NCBI GenBank assembly: GCA_913775005.1
Contig: CAJYKY010000497.1
Span: 1 to 19,801 of the forward strand
DNA: 19,801 nucleotides
Direction of reading: 5' to 3'
Source: an uncultured Achromobacter sp.
Lineage (GTDB): Bacteria > Pseudomonadota > Gammaproteobacteria > Burkholderiales > Burkholderiaceae_B
The notes under the pieces were generated by a model, which was not told where the DNA came from, made no database searches, and saw only the letters and a program-made list of their open reading frames with translations. Position numbers and translations under genes: made by a program. Shown here piece by piece: positions 13,898-19,801 of this stretch (positions are counted from its first letter, which is position 1; each line of letters opens with the position of its first letter).

Positions 13898-15193
13898 TTA
13901 CTTGTAGGGACGCAGGATGCGGTCTGCCTCGCGCTGGGCGTCGGTCAGCGCTTGCTGGGGCGTCTTCGAACCCGTCAGCGCCGCTTGCAGGGCGTCGTTC
14001 AGGGTCTTGGTGACGCGCTGGTTTTCATGCGTGGAGAATTCGGCCACGCTCACTTCCAGCTGGTCACGCGCCACGGCCGCGGCCGGCACTTCCTGCGCGT
14101 ACTTCTTCATCTTCTCGGTCTGCCAGGCGGCCGGCGTCACGGCGACATAACCCGTGGCGATGCTCCAGTCAGCTGCGCGCTCCGGCGTGGTGGCCCACTG
14201 CGCAAACTTCAGCGCGGCCTGCTGCTGGGCCGGCGTGCCGCTCTTGAAGATATAGAAGTTGCCGCCGCCCGTCGGGCTGCCACCACGCTTTTGCTGCGGC
14301 ATCATCGCCACGCCAAACGGGAAGTCGGCGTTCTTGCGGATGTTGGTGAGGTTGCCGGTGGTGGTCCAGACCATCGCCGCCTTCTTTTCCAGGAAGTCCT
14401 TGGGCGTGGTGCCCCAGTCGATGGTGCCGGTGGGCATGATCTTGTGTTTGGCGGACAGGTCGCGCCAGAACTGCGCGGCTTCCACCACTGCGGGCTTGTC
14501 CAGATAGACCTCGTTGCCCGCTTCGTTCATCAGGATGGCGCCATTGGGCGTGGTCAGCGCCTGGAACAGCCAGTACGCAAACGCGCCGCCGGACGGGATC
14601 TCGATGCCCCATTGCGTGGTGTTGCCGGACGCGTCCTGCTTGGTCAGCTTCTTGCCGTAGTCGACCAGTTCGGCCCAGGTGGCGGGCGCGCGTTCCGGGT
14701 CCAGCCCGGCGGCCTTGAACAAGTCCTTGTTGTAGTACATGACGATGGTCGAACGCTGGAACGGCACGCCCCAGGTGTGCCCGCCCGTGCGGCTGTTCTG
14801 CATGAAGGCGTCGTAGAAGCCGCCCAGCCATTTCTTGTCGGCTTCGCTCTTGGCCAGCGAATCGATCGAGACAATCGCGTCTTCGTCGATCAGCGTGAAC
14901 ATGTCCGTGGACAGCAGCACGGCCAGCTGCGGCGGCGTGCCGCCCTTGAGCGCGGTCAGCGCCTTGGCGATGGAGTCCTGATACGAGCCGGCGTAGATCG
15001 GCTTGATCTTGATGTCCGGATTTTCCTTCTGGAATTCCGTGACCATGTCGTCGACGATCTTGGTGATCGGGCCGCCCACGGCAACCGGGTAATAGAACTC
15101 GACTTCGACGGGCTTGTTCTGCGCCTGCACAGGCAGGGACAGGCAGGCGGCGGCCAGGCTGGCGGCCAGGGTCTTCAATACGATGCGTCGCAT
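13898..15193 (-). CDS. ABC transporter extracellular solute-binding protein (UgpB-like)
   Basis: The 431-residue periplasmic protein has a signal peptide cleaved probably after V-Q-A at 24. It has the family-1 solute-binding layout: V-E-V-E-F-Y-Y-P-V-A-V-G at the start, then F-Q-K-E-N-P-D-I-K-I-K-P-I-Y-A-G-S-Y. G-V-P-F-Q-R-S-T-I-V-M-Y-Y-N-K-D-L-F-K-A-A-G-L-D-P follows. These segments align with E. coli UgpB by eye. The nearby GpdQ-like phosphodiesterase favours glycerol-3-phosphate, glycerophosphodiesters or another phosphorylated polyol as ligand (inference). A sugar ligand is still possible. A strong AGGAAGGA site precedes the ATG. It lies 36 bp after the ATPase gene. Confidence 0.92.
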   Translation of the reverse strand: MRRIVLKTLAASLAAACLSLPVQAQNKPVEVEFYYPVAVGGPITKIVDDMVTEFQKENPDIKIKPIYAGSYQDSIAKALTALKGGTPPQLAVLLSTDMFTLIDEDAIVSIDSLAKSEADKKWLGGFYDAFMQNSRTGGHTWGVPFQRSTIVMYYNKDLFKAAGLDPERAPATWAELVDYGKKLTKQDASGNTTQWGIEIPSGGAFAYWLFQALTTPNGAILMNEAGNEVYLDKPAVVEAAQFWRDLSAKHKIMPTGTIDWGTTPKDFLEKKAAMVWTTTGNLTNIRKNADFPFGVAMMPQQKRGGSPTGGGNFYIFKSGTPAQQQAALKFAQWATTPERAADWSIATGYVAVTPAAWQTEKMKKYAQEVPAAAVARDQLEVSVAEFSTHENQRVTKTLNDALQAALTGSKTPQQALTDAQREADRILRPYK

Positions 15194-15229
15194 GGGGTGT
15201 TTCCTTCCTGTGGATAAGGGCGGCTTCTT

Positions 15230-16291
15230 CTAGCGCCCGACGGTGTTGATGACCGCCGAATCGGCGGCAAAGAAATGCTGTTGCGTGTCGGGCCACGACA
15301 GGCGCAGCGACTCGCCGGCGCGGGCGCGCAGATGGCCGCCTACGCGTACGGCCACGCCGCCGGTGTCGCCCACGCGGCAGACCACGATGGAGTCCGCGCC
15401 AAAGTACTCAACGCTTTCGACGGTGGCGGCTATGCCGTTGCCGTCGGTGTCGATGCGGATATGTTCGGGGCGCACGCCCAGCTTGACGGCGCCCGCCGGC
15501 GCGTTCGCAATCGCAGGGCCTTGCGTGCCGGCAATGACGGTGGCGCCGTGCAAGTTAGTCAGGTTGATCAGATTCATCGGGGGCGTGCCGATGAAGCGCG
15601 CCGCAAACTCACTGGCGGGACGCGCATACAGCGCGTCCGGCGTGTCGTGTTGTTCGATCTGGCCGCCGCGCAGCAGCACCACTTGATCCGCCATGCTCAT
15701 GGCTTCGGTCTGATCGTGCGTGACGTACACCATCGTGATGCCCAGGTCCTGCTGCAAGGCGCGGATCTCGCGGCGCATTTCATGGCGCAGCTGCGCGTCC
15801 AGGTTCGACAGCGGTTCGTCCATCAGGCAGACCGGCGCTTCGGAAATAACGGCGCGGCCCAGCGCCACGCGCTGCTGCTGTCCGCCTGACAACTGCGACG
15901 GCTTGCGGTCCAGCAGATGGCCCAGGCCCAGCAGGCCAGCCACGCGTTGCAGGCGGCGGTCGTAGTCGCGTGCCGGTTCCTTGCGCACCTTCAGCCCGAA
16001 CAGGATGTTCTCGCGCACCGACAGATGCGGGAACAGGGCGTACGACTGGAACACCATCGAAATGCGGCGCTTGGCGGGCGGCAACTGCGTGACGTCGCGG
16101 TCGCCGATGTGGATGGTGCCCGACGTCGGCGTGTCCAGCCCGGCGATCATGCGCAACGTGGTCGACTTGCCGCAGCCCGACGGCCCCAGCAGCACCGTGA
16201 AGCTGCCGGCAGGCACCGTGAAGCTCACGCCGTGGATCGCGGCCGCGCCGCCATACTGTTTGGTGAGGTTATCCAGAACGATGGATGACAT
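15230..16291 (-). CDS. ugpC: ABC transporter ATP-binding protein (UgpC/MalK-like)
   Basis: The 353-residue ATPase energises the importer. Walker A is G36-P-S-G-C-G-K-S-T44, the Q-loop is V-F-Q-S-Y (80-84), and the ABC signature L-S-G-G-Q-Q-Q-R is at 134-141. Walker B is V-C-L-M-D-E with catalytic E159, and the H-loop is H192. Residues from about 235 form the TOBE/MalK-type regulatory domain (L-G-V-R-P-E-H-I-R). All key residues are present. It is the first gene of the operon. A LacI-type palindrome and a second inverted repeat precede it, while its ribosome binding site is weak (GAGA). The symbol follows common naming for this family; MalK-like specificity cannot be excluded. Confidence 0.9.
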   Translation of the reverse strand: MSSIVLDNLTKQYGGAAAIHGVSFTVPAGSFTVLLGPSGCGKSTTLRMIAGLDTPTSGTIHIGDRDVTQLPPAKRRISMVFQSYALFPHLSVRENILFGLKVRKEPARDYDRRLQRVAGLLGLGHLLDRKPSQLSGGQQQRVALGRAVISEAPVCLMDEPLSNLDAQLRHEMRREIRALQQDLGITMVYVTHDQTEAMSMADQVVLLRGGQIEQHDTPDALYARPASEFAARFIGTPPMNLINLTNLHGATVIAGTQGPAIANAPAGAVKLGVRPEHIRIDTDGNGIAATVESVEYFGADSIVVCRVGDTGGVAVRVGGHLRARAGESLRLSWPDTQQHFFAADSAVINTVGR

Positions 16292-16302
16292 GCTGTCTCG
16301 AC

Positions 16303-16319
16303 GATCTAATTGTTAGATC
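16303..16319. repeat. Inverted repeat just upstream of the ATPase gene start
   Basis: GATCTAA-TTG-TTAGATC is a perfect 7-bp inverted repeat with a 3-base centre, ending 11 bases before the start codon. As DNA it may be an operator; as RNA it would be a hairpin abutting the ribosome binding site. Confidence 0.6.
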
Positions 16320-16335
16320 CGCATTGTTGCCTGTT

Positions 16336-16351
16336 ATGAAAACCTTTTCAT
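16336..16351. promoter_or_regulatory. LacI-family operator before the importer operon
   Basis: ATGAAAA-CC-TTTTCAT is a perfect 7-bp inverted repeat with a 2-bp centre, of the LacI/PurR kind. It shares TGAAAAC and TTTCAT with the site in front of the LacI-family gene. It overlaps a possible minus-strand promoter, TTGCGC then TCATAA with an 18-bp spacer, so binding should repress. Confidence 0.75.
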
Positions 16352-16386
16352 TGTGCAGCGCAAACATGACGGATTCGTGGCAATGT

Positions 16387-16406
16387 CCGGGGCGCGGCGG
16401 CCCCGG
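16387..16406 (-). repeat. GC-rich hairpin after the phosphodiesterase gene
   Basis: CCGGGGC (16387-16393) pairs with GCCCCGG (16400-16406) around a 6-base loop, 21 bases beyond the phosphodiesterase stop. No T-run follows on the minus strand, so it is not a standard intrinsic terminator. It may protect the 3' end of the upstream mRNA. Confidence 0.5.
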
Positions 16407-16426
16407 TCTACGGGCATTCAAATCGG

Positions 16427-17224
16427 TTATTCAAACGGATACGGGCCGGGGTATTCCCCGATGACGGCGTGATGCGTAACGAGGTTCTTGCCTTGCCACC
16501 AATGCAGCTGGTAGCCCGGCGGTTCCATGATGTATTGCAGCGTGGGACGCGGCCCAAGCTCCAGCGCCAACTGATGCGCGGTGCCAGGACAGGTCGATGC
16601 AATCGTGCCGCCAAAGCGCTGGAAGATGGTGCGATGCAGATGGCCGCAAAGCACGCGCTCCACGTTGGGAAAGCGCGCGACGATACGTTCCAGTTCCGGC
16701 GCGCCCGCCAACAGGCCGATTGCGTCCATGTGTTCGATACCGGTCAAAAATGGCGGGTGATGCATCAACACCAGCGTGGGACGGTCGGGTTGCTCGGCCA
16801 GACGCGCGGCCAGCCAATCCAGACGGTCCTGGCACAGCTCGCCGTGGCTCTTCATCGGCACTACCGTATCCAACGCCAGCAGGCGCAGCGGATAGGTTTC
16901 GATGGCGTACTGAATGAACGGCCCGTCGCCTTGCAGATAGGCGTGATCAGGAAACGCGGCGCGCAGCTGCGTGCGGTCGTCATGATTGCCCGGCAGCAGG
17001 AAGTACGGAATTTCCAGCGCCTGCAAGTGCTCGCGCAGCACCTGGTATTCATGCGGCCGGCCAAGATCGGTCAGGTCGCCGGTGATCAGCACGCAGTCGG
17101 GGCGCGGCGTCACGGCGTTCAGCGCGCGCACGGCGGGCGCCAGAAACGCGGCCGGGTCGATGATGCCGTAGGCCTTGTCGCCCGGTGTGCGCATGTGCAG
17201 GTCGGTGATTTGTGCGATGAGCAT
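16427..17224 (-). CDS. GpdQ-like metallophosphoesterase (glycerophosphodiesterase type)
   Basis: The 265-residue calcineurin-type phosphoesterase has every metal ligand of the binuclear site at the same positions I recall for Enterobacter GpdQ. These are D8 and H10 (I-T-D-L-H), D50 (I-T-G-D), N80 (P-G-N-H-D-D), H156 (M-H-H-P-P), H195 and H197 (C-G-H-L-H). Other shared stretches are R-P-x-E-Y-Q-V and P-G-T-A-H-Q. GpdQ hydrolyses glycerophosphodiesters such as glycerophosphoethanolamine to glycerol-3-phosphate and an alcohol, in the cytoplasm. A cyclic-nucleotide phosphodiesterase (CpdA-like) role is the main alternative. It lies 54 bp after the LacI-family gene and ahead of the importer, so it probably processes the imported substrate. 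Confidence 0.88.
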   Translation of the reverse strand: MLIAQITDLHMRTPGDKAYGIIDPAAFLAPAVRALNAVTPRPDCVLITGDLTDLGRPHEYQVLREHLQALEIPYFLLPGNHDDRTQLRAAFPDHAYLQGDGPFIQYAIETYPLRLLALDTVVPMKSHGELCQDRLDWLAARLAEQPDRPTLVLMHHPPFLTGIEHMDAIGLLAGAPELERIVARFPNVERVLCGHLHRTIFQRFGGTIASTCPGTAHQLALELGPRPTLQYIMEPPGYQLHWWQGKNLVTHHAVIGEYPGPYPFE

Positions 17225-17278
17225 GATGCGTTCAATAAATGTGTAGGTGTCGGCGGCGTGCGTGGTGGCGATGGCGCA

Positions 17279-18292
17279 TCATCGGCGTACCGACGCTGCC
17301 GTTCCGCCCACCACGATGCAATGCGGCAAGCGGTTCGATTGGGGCGGCTGGCCGTGGATCTGCGCCAGCAGATTCGAGCAGGCCGTCTGGCCGATGCCAT
17401 CGCTGGGTTGCGCCACGGTGGTCAACGGCGGCGTCAGCAAGGCGCCAAAGCGCATGCCGTCAAAACCGCTGACGGAGATGTCGGCCGGCACGCGCAGACC
17501 CAGCGCCACCAGGTCGGCAATGACGGCGGTGGCCAGCAAGTCGTTGGAGCAGAACAGCGCGGTGGGCGCTTGCTTGCCGCGCAGCGCGGCTTTGAGCACG
17601 TCGGCATCGCTGCCGGTGTGCGAGCTCATGGCGATGTGCTGCACGGTATCCAAGCCCAGCTTTTTGGCGCAGGCACGCGCACCGGTCAGACGCCGCCGTG
17701 CGCGGTCCGACGCGGTGAGTGGACCCGTCACCAGCGCAATGCGGCGATGCCCCAGCGCGGCCAGGTGCGCAACCATGTCGCTGGCCGCGGCGCGATTGTC
17801 GACAGACGCAAAGGGGTGGGTATTCGATTCGTTGTAGACCAGCACGTAGGGCATGCCGGCGCTATCCAGATCATCCAGCGTGGCGCTTTTGTTCACGTCG
17901 GCCACGGTCAGGATCAAGCCGTCGACCTGATGATCCATCAGCCCTTGCACGGCGGCCGATTCGACGGCGGGGTCGTAGCCGGTGGCGGTCAGCATGACGC
18001 TATATCCGGACTCGCGCGCACGCCGCTCCGCGCCTTCAAAGCATTCGGCGAACACCGGATTGGACAAGGTGGGAAGGATCAGGCCGATGGTGCGGGTGCT
18101 GCCCGAACGCAGGCTGCGGCCCACGCGGTTGGGGCGAAAGCCCGCGCGTTTGGCCACATTGCGGATGTGCGCCAACGTGTCGGGATGCACGATCTCGGGC
18201 TGGTTGAACGCGCGCGAAACCGTCGCAGGTGACACCCCCGCTTTGCGAGCCACTTCAATGATGGAAAAGCGAGGCGACGGGCGCGTGGCCAT
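17279..18292 (-). CDS. LacI family transcriptional regulator
   Basis: The 337-residue repressor has an N-terminal helix-turn-helix at about 9-29 (S-I-I-E-V-A-R-K-A-G-V-S-P-A-T-V-S-R-A-F). The hinge helix follows, and then a periplasmic-binding-protein-like sensor domain (about 65-337). The sensor includes T-I-G-L-I-L-P-T-L-S-N-P-V-F-A-E and G-F-D-G-M-R-F-G near the end. It begins with an ATG lacking a clear ribosome binding site. A LacI-type palindrome lies 23-36 bp before its start, and a matching one precedes the ABC importer operon. It should therefore repress both itself with the phosphodiesterase and the importer, released by a ligand related to the imported compound. Confidence 0.93.
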   Translation of the reverse strand: MATRPSPRFSIIEVARKAGVSPATVSRAFNQPEIVHPDTLAHIRNVAKRAGFRPNRVGRSLRSGSTRTIGLILPTLSNPVFAECFEGAERRARESGYSVMLTATGYDPAVESAAVQGLMDHQVDGLILTVADVNKSATLDDLDSAGMPYVLVYNESNTHPFASVDNRAAASDMVAHLAALGHRRIALVTGPLTASDRARRRLTGARACAKKLGLDTVQHIAMSSHTGSDADVLKAALRGKQAPTALFCSNDLLATAVIADLVALGLRVPADISVSGFDGMRFGALLTPPLTTVAQPSDGIGQTACSNLLAQIHGQPPQSNRLPHCIVVGGTAASVRR

Positions 18293-18314
18293 AAGGATAT
18301 TGCTGTCGGTTTAC

Positions 18315-18328
18315 TGAAAACGATTTCA
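18315..18328. promoter_or_regulatory. LacI-family operator before the regulator gene
   Basis: TGAAA-ACGA-TTTCA is an inverted repeat with central CG, the typical LacI/PurR centre. Its alignment with the importer site gives a shared TGAAAAC-N2-TTTCAT pattern. The position near the regulator start suggests autorepression; an effect on the divergent amidase is possible. Confidence 0.75.
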
Positions 18329-18392
18329 TCTTACAAGACAAATATGACCTTTGTATTGCACGGGTTTGCGCTATGCTGGTAACGACGCAACA

Positions 18393-18441
18393 CATAAAGC
18401 CAAGGCGTGGCGCTTGCGGTTTAACCCATAAAACAAGGTGT
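18393..18441. repeat. Imperfect direct repeat CATAAA...CAAGG, two copies
   Basis: CATAAAGCCAAGGCGT (18393-18408) and CATAAAACAAGGTGT (18427-18441) are 34 bp apart. They match apart from a one-base gap and two or three substitutions. They may be binding sites for a regulator of the amidase. Confidence 0.5.
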
Positions 18442-18454
18442 TTTTGGTGTTTTT
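18437..18454. repeat. Tandem 9-bp repeat GGTGTTTTT x2
   Basis: Two perfect adjacent copies of GGTGTTTTT, partly within the second CATAAA...CAAGG copy and just before the possible TTGACG -35. The T-rich, bendable sequence stands out from the surrounding GC-rich DNA. Confidence 0.6.
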
Positions 18455-18490
18455 CCTAATTGACGCGACGCGCACAATGGCTGGGATCGG

Positions 18491-18605
18491 TCCGCTTTAC
18501 CCTCGCCGCGAGTCCGTGGCCAGGCGGGCAAGGACAGACCCTCGGTCAAGGGGACCGGGTGCGTAGTCAGCCGCCGCGCGTAATGCACGGCGCCGGTAAA
18601 GAGGA
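18491..18605 (+). promoter_or_regulatory. Potential structured leader of the amidase mRNA
   Basis: CTTTACC (18495-18501) can pair with GGTAAAG (18595-18601), and TCC (18491-18493) with GGA (18603-18605). Together they close a domain of about 93 nt and cover the GAGGA ribosome binding site. Inside lie CTCG/CGAG (18502-18512), GTCC/GGAC (18512-18535), ACC-CGGTC/GACCG-GGT (18538-18560) and CGCCG/CGGCG (18572-18592). It matches no riboswitch class I recognise. Chance pairing in GC-rich DNA is a real alternative. Confidence 0.4.
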
Positions 18606-18612
18606 AAGGATC

Positions 18613-19801
18613 ATGTCTACTGCCTTAAACAGACTTGGCGCGCTGGAAGCCGCGCGCAAGCTGCAACGGCGCGAGTTAACGGCTGAGCAACTGGTGCGAG
18701 CGTGCTTTGCCCGCATCGAGCAACGCGAGAACACCATCCACGCGTGGACGGCACTGCAAAAGCAGGCGGCGCTTGAACACGCGCAACGGCTCGACAGCGG
18801 CGCGCTGCGTGGTCCGCTGCACGGCTTGCCGATCGGCGTGAAAGACCTGTTCGATACCGTCGATCTTCCCACCCGCTACGGGTCTCCCATCTACGAACGC
18901 CACCGCCCCGGCCTGGATGCTGCGGCCGTGGCGTTGTGCCGTGGCGCGGGCGCGGTGGTCGTCGGTAAAACCGTCACGACCGAATTCGCCACGTATCAGG
19001 CGGGTCCGACGCGCAACCCGCGCAATGATGCCTATACCCCCGGCGGATCGTCCAGCGGTTCGGCCGCGGCGGTGGCCGACGACATGGTGCCGTTTGCGCT
19101 GGGGTCTCAAACGGCGGGTTCCATCATCCGCCCTGCTTCGTACTGTGGCATCGTGGGCTTCAAGCCCACGTTCGGCGCCGTGCCGCGCGCGGGCGTGAAA
19201 AGCCTGGCCGAGTCGCTGGACACTGTCGGCGGCTTTGCCCGTTCGGTGCCGGACGTGGCGTTGTTTGCATCCGTGATGATGCGCGATGCGCGTCTGATGG
19301 ATCTGGCCTACGACGGCAAGCCGCGCATCGGCATGTGCCGCACGCTGCAATGGCGTCACGCGCAGCCCGAGACGAAGGAAGCTTTCGCGCAGGCTGCCGC
19401 CACGCTGTCGCGCGCGGGTGCTGTGGTGGACGAAGTGCCGCTGCCGCCGCAGGACTGCATGCTGGTGCAATTGCATGCCGACATCATGGCGTTCGAGGCG
19501 TCGCAATCGCTTGCCTATGAACGTCTGGAGCATGCCAACCAGCTCAGCCCGAAGATCCAGGCCGTGCTGGAAGCGGGCGCGCAAATATCCGCGCAGGAAC
19601 ACATCCGCAACTTGGCGCGCGCCGAAGAATCACGCGCGCGCGTGAACAGCTGGTTCGAAAACTTTGATGTGGTGCTGGCGCCCAGCGCAGCGGGCGAAGC
19701 GCCGTTCGCTGATCTGGGCACGGGGGATCCGCAGTTCTCACGCGCCTGGACGCTGTTTGGCCTGCCGTGTCTGAACCTGCCCTTTGCTACCGGTCCGCAA
19801 G
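18613..19801 (+). CDS. Amidase signature family hydrolase (3' end beyond window)
   Basis: 396 complete codons are present before the window ends; family members are usually 400-500 residues. The Ser-cisSer-Lys triad is intact: K77 in G-L-P-I-G-V-K-D-L-F-D-T, S146 in P-G-G-S-S-S-G-S-A-A-A-V-A, and the nucleophile S170 in S-Q-T-A-G-S-I-I-R-P-A-S. The nucleophile motif T-A-G-S differs slightly from the usual T-G-G-S. The G-F-K-P-T stretch that follows is normal. Such enzymes hydrolyse carboxylic amides or ureido compounds. It lacks Asp-tRNA/Glu-tRNA amidotransferase context, so it is a free-standing catabolic amidase. No signal peptide is seen. The start has GAGGA 7 bases upstream. The substrate is unknown. 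Confidence 0.92.
   Translation, partial: MSTALNRLGALEAARKLQRRELTAEQLVRACFARIEQRENTIHAWTALQKQAALEHAQRLDSGALRGPLHGLPIGVKDLFDTVDLPTRYGSPIYERHRPGLDAAAVALCRGAGAVVVGKTVTTEFATYQAGPTRNPRNDAYTPGGSSSGSAAAVADDMVPFALGSQTAGSIIRPASYCGIVGFKPTFGAVPRAGVKSLAESLDTVGGFARSVPDVALFASVMMRDARLMDLAYDGKPRIGMCRTLQWRHAQPETKEAFAQAAATLSRAGAVVDEVPLPPQDCMLVQLHADIMAFEASQSLAYERLEHANQLSPKIQAVLEAGAQISAQEHIRNLARAEESRARVNSWFENFDVVLAPSAAGEAPFADLGTGDPQFSRAWTLFGLPCLNLPFATGPQ

Larger units (their letters stand above)
18293..18612. other. 320-bp intergenic region between the LacI-family gene and the amidase
   Basis: No coding frame with gene-like composition is seen. The left third is comparatively AT-rich and holds the LacI-type operator. 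The middle has a two-copy CATAAA...CAAGG direct repeat and a tandem GGTGTTTTT. The right third is GC-rich and can form several hairpins before the amidase start. Two weak plus-strand promoter-like elements are TTGTAT (18351-18356) with TATGCT (18372-18377), and an isolated TTGACG (18460-18465). Confidence 0.6.

Noticed and set aside
16469..18232. A 587-codon plus-strand reading frame
   Set aside because: It lies antisense to the GpdQ-like and LacI-family genes, both of which have unmistakable motifs. Its product is Gln/His/Arg-rich without domains.
18481..18612. Known riboswitch (guanidine-I/ykkC, guanidine-III, TPP, SAH, glycine) or RNase P/SRP RNA
   Set aside because: The conserved core sequences of these classes are not found in the leader. 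Only generic hairpins are seen.
1..19801. CRISPR arrays, tRNA genes, insertion sequences or prophage genes
   Set aside because: No regularly spaced repeats, no cloverleaf with CCA end, no transposase or integrase motifs and no target-site duplications were found by eye.

Overview
The window is GC-rich, densely packed and chromosomal in character. Its gene order and protein sequences suggest a betaproteobacterium of the Alcaligenaceae (Achromobacter/Bordetella-like). The clearest markers are the argS - SPOR-domain protein - dsbA run, the DUF1840 gene beside argS, and the many periplasmic solute-binding proteins. No rRNA, tRNA, IS element, phage gene or CRISPR array was seen. The genus assignment is inference from familiarity, not from a search.

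Left part (1-5769). A minus-strand protein made of tandem Cys/His zinc-binding repeats runs off the left edge. Next comes a small minus-strand operon of a MerR-family regulator and a YnfA-type membrane protein. It is divergent from a metallo-beta-lactamase-fold hydrolase, and the shared promoter holds two 16-bp ACGT-N2-ACGT operators. A LysE/RhtB exporter overlaps the hydrolase tail to tail and is divergent from a nitroreductase. Cystathionine beta-lyase (metC) follows.

Middle (5759-12195). A periplasmic branched-chain-amino-acid-type binding protein is translationally coupled (ATGA) to an alpha/beta esterase whose putative Ser/Glu/His triad has the spacing of Alcaligenes esterase 713. No transporter genes accompany them. 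Then come argS, a SPOR-domain membrane protein and dsbA, read leftwards with two good intrinsic terminators. Divergent from argS are a DUF1840 gene and an unrecognised 105-aa gene.

Right part (12212-18292). A complete minus-strand carbohydrate/glycerol-phosphate-type ABC importer is present: ATPase, binding protein and two permeases. Upstream of it lie a GpdQ-like metallo-phosphodiesterase and a LacI-family regulator. Matching LacI-type palindromes stand before the regulator gene and before the ATPase gene, so the block looks like one regulon for uptake and hydrolysis of glycerophosphodiesters or related phosphodiesters (inference).

Right edge (18293-19801). A 320-bp intergenic region with direct repeats and a potentially structured leader precedes an amidase-signature enzyme cut by the window end. 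In the leader a long-range pairing would cover the amidase ribosome binding site. This leader, the LacI regulon and the zinc-repeat protein are the parts most worth a second look.
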